Source of the DNA: an uncultured Prochlorococcus sp.
Lineage (GTDB): Bacteria > Cyanobacteriota > Cyanobacteriia > PCC-6307 > Cyanobiaceae
Direction of reading: 5' to 3'
Assembly: GCA_913048245.1 (NCBI GenBank)
Contig: CAJWWR010000001.1
Location: 1 to 64,000, forward strand
DNA: 64,000 nt
The position numbers and the translations under genes are program-made. Under the pieces are notes generated by a model. It searched no databases. It was not told where the DNA came from and saw only the letters and a program-made list of their open reading frames with translations. The first letter of the stretch is position 1; every line of letters starts with the position of its first letter. Below are positions 59,956 to 64,000 of the stretch, one piece after another.

Positions 59956-62502
59956 CTATTCAATATCACAAGTAATTTCAACTGGCATTGGTGAAACCTT
60001 CCAAATAGATTTGCAATATTCTTTTATTGATCTGTCTGACGAAAAATATCCTGATCTTGCTATGTTTAACAATGCCATTTTGTTCCATTTCTTTTTATCA
60101 ATCCAGGCCTTGCTAACAATATCTTGGGTTTTTAAATAATCGTCAAAATCTGCCATTACAAAAAATGGGTCACTACCTTTAAGACTATTTAAGAGGGGTT
60201 TGAATAAATCTTTATCACCATTACTGAAATGTCCAATTTCAATTAACTGAATGACCTCTTTTAATTCAGATGAGCTTTCGATATATGATTTAGGGGAATA
60301 TCCTGAAAGTTTAAGATCCATGATTTGACTTTCGGTTTTTCCAAAAAGAAAGAAATTTTCAGGTTTTACTAATTCCCTCAACTCAACATTGGCGCCATCC
60401 AAAGTACCAATTGTAAGAGCTCCATTCATTGCAAACTTCATATTACCTGTTCCGGAAGCTTCTTTACCTGCAGTTGAAATTTGTTCTGACAAATCAGTGG
60501 CTGGGTAAACTATTTCTCCAAGCTTTACATTATAGTCTGGTAAAAATACGACCCTTAAAAGGCCATCCATATCTGGATCAGAATTCACAACATCAGCAAT
60601 ACCATTAATGAATCTAATCATTAATTTTGCCATGAAATAACCTGGAGCTGCTTTGCCTCCAAAAATTATTGTTCTAGGAGCAATATTTGTATTTTTACCA
60701 TTTTTAATTCTTAAATATTGGGCAATTATCTGAAGAGCATTTAAATGTTGTCTTTTATATTGATGAATTCTTTTAACTTGTACATCAAATAAGCTTGAAG
60801 GATCAACTAAAATACCAGTCTTTGAGTGAATAAAGTTTGATAATTTTCTTTTCCCTTCTAGTTTTGTGTTTTGGAATTTGTTGAGAAATTCATAGTCATT
60901 CTGTTTTTTTTCTAGATTTTTCAGAAGTCTCATGTCGGTGATCCAATTAGCTCCGATTTCTTTCTCCAGAAGCTCTGCTAAGTTAGGATTTGCAAGTGCC
61001 ACCCATCTTCTTGGGGTAACTCCATTAGTTACATTAGTAAATTTTTCGGGCCACAATTCTGCAAATTCTGGTAGAAGTTGTCTTTTTATCAAATCAGAGT
61101 GCAGTGCTGCCACGCCGTTAATATGATGAGCTCCAATTGTTGCAAGGTGTGCCATTCTTACTGATTTAGACCCTTCTTCATCAATAATCGATAATTTCCT
61201 AAGAATTTTGTCATCACCTGGGTAACGTAACCTCACTTGTTGCAAAAATCTCCAATTTATTTCGTAAATAATTTCAAGATGCCTTGGTAATAGATCATTA
61301 AACAAATGAAGATCCCATTTTTCTAGAGCTTCAGGCAAAAGAGTGTGATTAGTATATGCAACTGATTGATTTGTAATGCTCCAGGCCTTTTCCCATTCAA
61401 CATGGTACTGGTCTATTAGCAATCGCATTAATTCAGCCACTGCGATAGCTGGATGCGTATCATTGAGTTGAACGGTCCAATGTCTTGAGAAATCTGTAAT
61501 TGGAATTGATCTTTTTTCTAGACTTTTCAACATATCTTGAAGTGAGCAACTTACGAAAAAATGTTGTTGCTTTAAACGTAGTCTTCTCCCTTCATCTGTA
61601 CCATCATTAGGATATAAGACTTTAGAGAGTGTTTCAGATGCAACTTTTTCTTCTACAGCTCCATAATAATCTCCAATATTAAAGGCATAAAAATCAAAAC
61701 TTTCTGTAGCATCTGCGCGCCAAAGTCTCAATCTATCGCATGTATTTACTCTATAACCAAGCACTGGTACATCATGTGGTACACCAATTGCATGCTCGTA
61801 AGGGATCCATCTAGATCTGTAATTTCCCTTGTCATCTCTATAACTTTCAGTCCTTCCTCCGAATCCAACAAAACATGATTCATCTGGTTGAGGTAATTCC
61901 CAAGGCCAACCTCCTTTGAGCCATTTATCAGTTACTTCTACTTGCCAGCCATCTCTTATTAATTGATTAAAAATACCAAATTCATATCTAATTCCATAAC
62001 CTACAGCAGGTACTTGCAGGGAAGCTAAAGATTCCATATAGCATGCTGCTAGTCTACCAAGCCCCCCATTGCCAAGACCTGGTTCTTCCTCTACTTCAAG
62101 AATTTGATTTAACGATTCAATACCAAATCTTTTGAGAGCTTCTTCTGCTTCTTTAGTTATTCCAAGATTTAAAAGATTATTACTTAGTTGAGGACCTATC
62201 AGAAATTCAGCTGATAAATAAGCAACGGTTTTTTGAGGTTTTTTTCTTATCAACTCTTGACTGGCTAAATAACGAGTCATCAATCTATCTTTGACAGCGT
62301 AACTTAAAGCCATGTAAAGATCATGTGAACTAGCAGAGGTAGCTAATTTACCAAGAGTAAAGAATAAATGAGATGTCATTCCTTTGAAAACAGCATCTGA
62401 ATCCATTCCAGCCTTTTCTGAATCTAAGTAACATCCAGGAGTTGGAAGTCTTAAATCAAAAGGTTCGTTACTGTTCATTGCTTTACTCATATAAATTGAC
62501 AA
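59956..62502 (-). CDS. glgP: Glycogen phosphorylase
   Basis: GlgP releases glucose-1-phosphate from glycogen, mobilising the carbon stored by day. Diagnostic segments include KTVAYLSAEFLIGPQLSNN, EEEPGLGNGGLGRLAACYMESLA, VQLNDTHPAIAVAELMR, TNHTLLPEALEKW, NVTNGVTPRRWVALANP and DVQVKRIHQYKRQHLNAL. The pyridoxal-phosphate lysine lies in EASGTGNMKFAMNGALTIG. At 848 residues it is full length, with a short N-terminus and no plant-type insertion. The next gene upstream is a divergent antiporter. Confidence 0.97.
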   Translation of the reverse strand: MSIYMSKAMNSNEPFDLRLPTPGCYLDSEKAGMDSDAVFKGMTSHLFFTLGKLATSASSHDLYMALSYAVKDRLMTRYLASQELIRKKPQKTVAYLSAEFLIGPQLSNNLLNLGITKEAEEALKRFGIESLNQILEVEEEPGLGNGGLGRLAACYMESLASLQVPAVGYGIRYEFGIFNQLIRDGWQVEVTDKWLKGGWPWELPQPDESCFVGFGGRTESYRDDKGNYRSRWIPYEHAIGVPHDVPVLGYRVNTCDRLRLWRADATESFDFYAFNIGDYYGAVEEKVASETLSKVLYPNDGTDEGRRLRLKQQHFFVSCSLQDMLKSLEKRSIPITDFSRHWTVQLNDTHPAIAVAELMRLLIDQYHVEWEKAWSITNQSVAYTNHTLLPEALEKWDLHLFNDLLPRHLEIIYEINWRFLQQVRLRYPGDDKILRKLSIIDEEGSKSVRMAHLATIGAHHINGVAALHSDLIKRQLLPEFAELWPEKFTNVTNGVTPRRWVALANPNLAELLEKEIGANWITDMRLLKNLEKKQNDYEFLNKFQNTKLEGKRKLSNFIHSKTGILVDPSSLFDVQVKRIHQYKRQHLNALQIIAQYLRIKNGKNTNIAPRTIIFGGKAAPGYFMAKLMIRFINGIADVVNSDPDMDGLLRVVFLPDYNVKLGEIVYPATDLSEQISTAGKEASGTGNMKFAMNGALTIGTLDGANVELRELVKPENFFLFGKTESQIMDLKLSGYSPKSYIESSSELKEVIQLIEIGHFSNGDKDLFKPLLNSLKGSDPFFVMADFDDYLKTQDIVSKAWIDKKKWNKMALLNIARSGYFSSDRSIKEYCKSIWKVSPMPVEITCDIE

Positions 62503-62571
62503 TAGCGATAATTAGAAAATATTCTGCTTTGTAACTGCAGATCCACACTTGTTTATAATTTTTTTATTTTT

Positions 62572-62601
62572 TTGACATATTTACTCAACGGGGCATGTTA
62601 T
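62572..62601 (+). promoter_or_regulatory. Candidate promoter of the antiporter gene
   Basis: TTGACA (62572-62577) and TGTTAT (62596-62601) are separated by 18 bases, giving a predicted start near 62608 and a leader of about 35 bases. An alternative -10, TATAAT, lies at 62554-62559. This is one of the few places in the window with a consensus -35. Confidence 0.4.
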
Positions 62602-62642
62602 CAACTATGTTCCAATAAGGATTATTAATTTTCAATCAAAAA

Positions 62643-64000
62643 ATGTATTATTTGCTTGCTGAACTAAGTGCTCATGACTTAGAAGTGGCAGAGACTCTGA
62701 TAGGAGTTATAAGATTTCTGTTAATATTTTTAGCTGCTAGAGCACTTGCTGAGGTTTTGGTCAGACTAAGTTTACCTACTATTGTGGGAGAACTTTTAGC
62801 GGGAGTCGTAATAGGCGCATCAGGTTTCCATCTATTAATACCACCCTCAGCTCATACTGAGTTAAATCAAGGATTGGTAAATGTAATAAGTTCTCTAGCT
62901 TCCATACCTCCTGAAGCTGTTCCTGAAGTATATTTTGAAAGTTTTCCTTCTCTTCAAGCTGTTGCAACACTTGGTTTATATGCACTTCTTTTCTTAACAG
63001 GTTTAGAAAGTGAACTAGAAGAATTAGTAGCAGTTGGTGCCCAAGCATTTACTGTTGCCATGGCAGGAGTAATTTTGCCTTTTGCTTTTGGAACTCTTGG
63101 ATTAATGTTTATTTTTCAGGTAGATTTAATTCCTGCAGTTTTTGCTGGAGCGTCTATGACCGCAACTAGCATTGGTATTACAGCAAGTGTCTTTGGCGAA
63201 TTAGGATATTTGAAAACCAGAGAAGGCCAAATTGTTATAGGTGCAGCAGTTTTGGATGATATCTTAGGCATTGTTATACTCGCAGTTGTTGTAGCTCTTG
63301 CTGCAGGTGGTTCCCTAGAAATAGCCCCTATAATTAAATTAGTTGCCGCTGCGGTGGTTTTTGTAATCGCTGCAATTGCATTAAGTAGAACCGCGGCTCC
63401 CGCATTTGATTGGCTCCTTGATAGATTAAAAGCTCCAGGAGCAGTTGTTGTAGCATCTTTTGTAATACTTGTTTTATGTTGCTTCGTAGCTACAGCAATA
63501 GGGCTTGAAGCGGCTTTAGGTGCTTTTGCCGCTGGACTAATCCTAAGTAGTTCTAAAAATAATCATGCTATTCAACAATCAGTTTTGCCATTAGTTTCAT
63601 TATTCGCAACTATCTTTTTTGTGTTAGTTGGCGCTGGTATGGATTTATCGGTTATCAATCCACTTGATCCGTCGAGTAGATCTGCGCTGATAGTAGCTGG
63701 GTTTTTGTTGGTTGTTGCAATTATTGGAAAAATTGCTGCTGGATGGGTATTTTCAAGTGATAAGCCAACAAATAGATTGGTTGTTGGCTTAGGAATGATG
63801 CCTAGAGGGGAGGTTGGTTTAATTTTTCTTGGCCTAGGAACAAGTGCTGGTTTGTTAACTCCTTCTTTAGAGGCGGCTATTCTTTTAATGGTTATTGGTA
63901 CCACATTCCTTGCCCCTGTTCTATTACGAATTGTTCTTAAAGATAAGCCTCCTGGTGGGGATAATAAAATTTCAGATGATGTTGCGGCTGATCCTGTCGG
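62643..64000 (+). CDS. CPA2 family cation:proton antiporter (partial, 3' end outside window)
   Basis: From ATG 62643 the frame is open to the window end (452 codons). The product is a multi-span membrane protein of the NapA/KefB-type Na+(K+)/H+ antiporter family. The sequence shows LPTIVGELLAGVVIGASG in the second span, YALLFLTGLESELEEL, the ASMTATSIGITASVFGELGYL core, and GAAVLDDILGIVILAVVVAL with the ion-binding Asp-Asp pair. GLEAALGAFAAGLIL and GLGMMPRGEVGLIFLGLG follow. At least 11 hydrophobic spans are visible. It would exchange Na+ or K+ for H+ across the plasma membrane. The C-terminal end is not seen. Confidence 0.9.
   Translation, partial: MYYLLAELSAHDLEVAETLIGVIRFLLIFLAARALAEVLVRLSLPTIVGELLAGVVIGASGFHLLIPPSAHTELNQGLVNVISSLASIPPEAVPEVYFESFPSLQAVATLGLYALLFLTGLESELEELVAVGAQAFTVAMAGVILPFAFGTLGLMFIFQVDLIPAVFAGASMTATSIGITASVFGELGYLKTREGQIVIGAAVLDDILGIVILAVVVALAAGGSLEIAPIIKLVAAAVVFVIAAIALSRTAAPAFDWLLDRLKAPGAVVVASFVILVLCCFVATAIGLEAALGAFAAGLILSSSKNNHAIQQSVLPLVSLFATIFFVLVGAGMDLSVINPLDPSSRSALIVAGFLLVVAIIGKIAAGWVFSSDKPTNRLVVGLGMMPRGEVGLIFLGLGTSAGLLTPSLEAAILLMVIGTTFLAPVLLRIVLKDKPPGGDNKISDDVAADPV

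Overview
The window is a dense, very AT-rich stretch of a cyanobacterial chromosome. PsaC, PsbZ, NdhS, RpaB, Ycf23 and a four-ACT aspartate kinase point to a cyanobacterium. The small genes, short spacers, extreme AT bias and gene order (dnaX-clpX-clpP-tig; psaC/acpP-fabF-tkt-thiC; mutS-psbZ-ribH) point to a marine picocyanobacterium, most likely a high-light-adapted Prochlorococcus. This assignment is by recognition; no search was run. About 60 protein genes, two tRNAs and the RNase P RNA are present. No rRNA, prophage, insertion sequence or CRISPR array is visible. The longest stretch without any gene is about 240 bases (54659-54898).

Layout. 1-4905 (minus): tig, clpP, clpX and a truncated dnaX, i.e. 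protein folding and proteolysis plus the clamp loader. 5033-8988 (plus): asd, dapA and RNase J. 8989-16415: tilS, ycf23, uvrB, lysC, holA and cobH. 16424-21181: mutS, psbZ, ribH, tRNA-Gly, an NTF2-like protein and a GNAT acetyltransferase. 21349-27547: secA facing the minus-strand run miaA-infC-GntR regulator-cysE. 27705-33260 (plus): gyrB, an SH3-like exported protein, a split crcB pair, mgtE and a group 2 sigma factor. 33245-38147: hydrolase, PfkB kinase, tsaE, ahcY, DedA and ssb. 38281-43397: mreBCD, rpaB, lysS and a small conserved protein. 43412-47177: smpB, ruvB, a TPR protein, an M20 amidohydrolase and a small membrane protein. 47372-54658: thiC, tkt, fabF, acpP, psaC and glmS. 54899-56978: a two-gene accessory islet that looks like a restriction-modification system. 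57017-64000: rimM, ndhS, rnc, rnpB, tRNA-Arg, two conserved unknowns, glgP and a truncated CPA2 antiporter.

Most of the window is ordinary core genome. Asd, DapA and LysC form the entry to lysine/threonine synthesis. AcpP and FabF serve fatty acid synthesis. Tkt, GlgP and GlmS serve carbon flow. PsaC, PsbZ and NdhS serve photosynthetic electron transport. Two places stand out. In dnaX, a perfect 36-base tandem repeat begins just after the conserved domains and carries A-runs at which a -1 shift meets UGA at once, a possible source of a gamma-like short form. Between glmS and rimM, a PD-(D/E)XK nuclease gene is paired with a cytosine-5 methyltransferase that carries an N-terminal ribbon-helix-helix-like segment, with a small inverted repeat over its start codon: a possible self-regulating restriction-modification unit.
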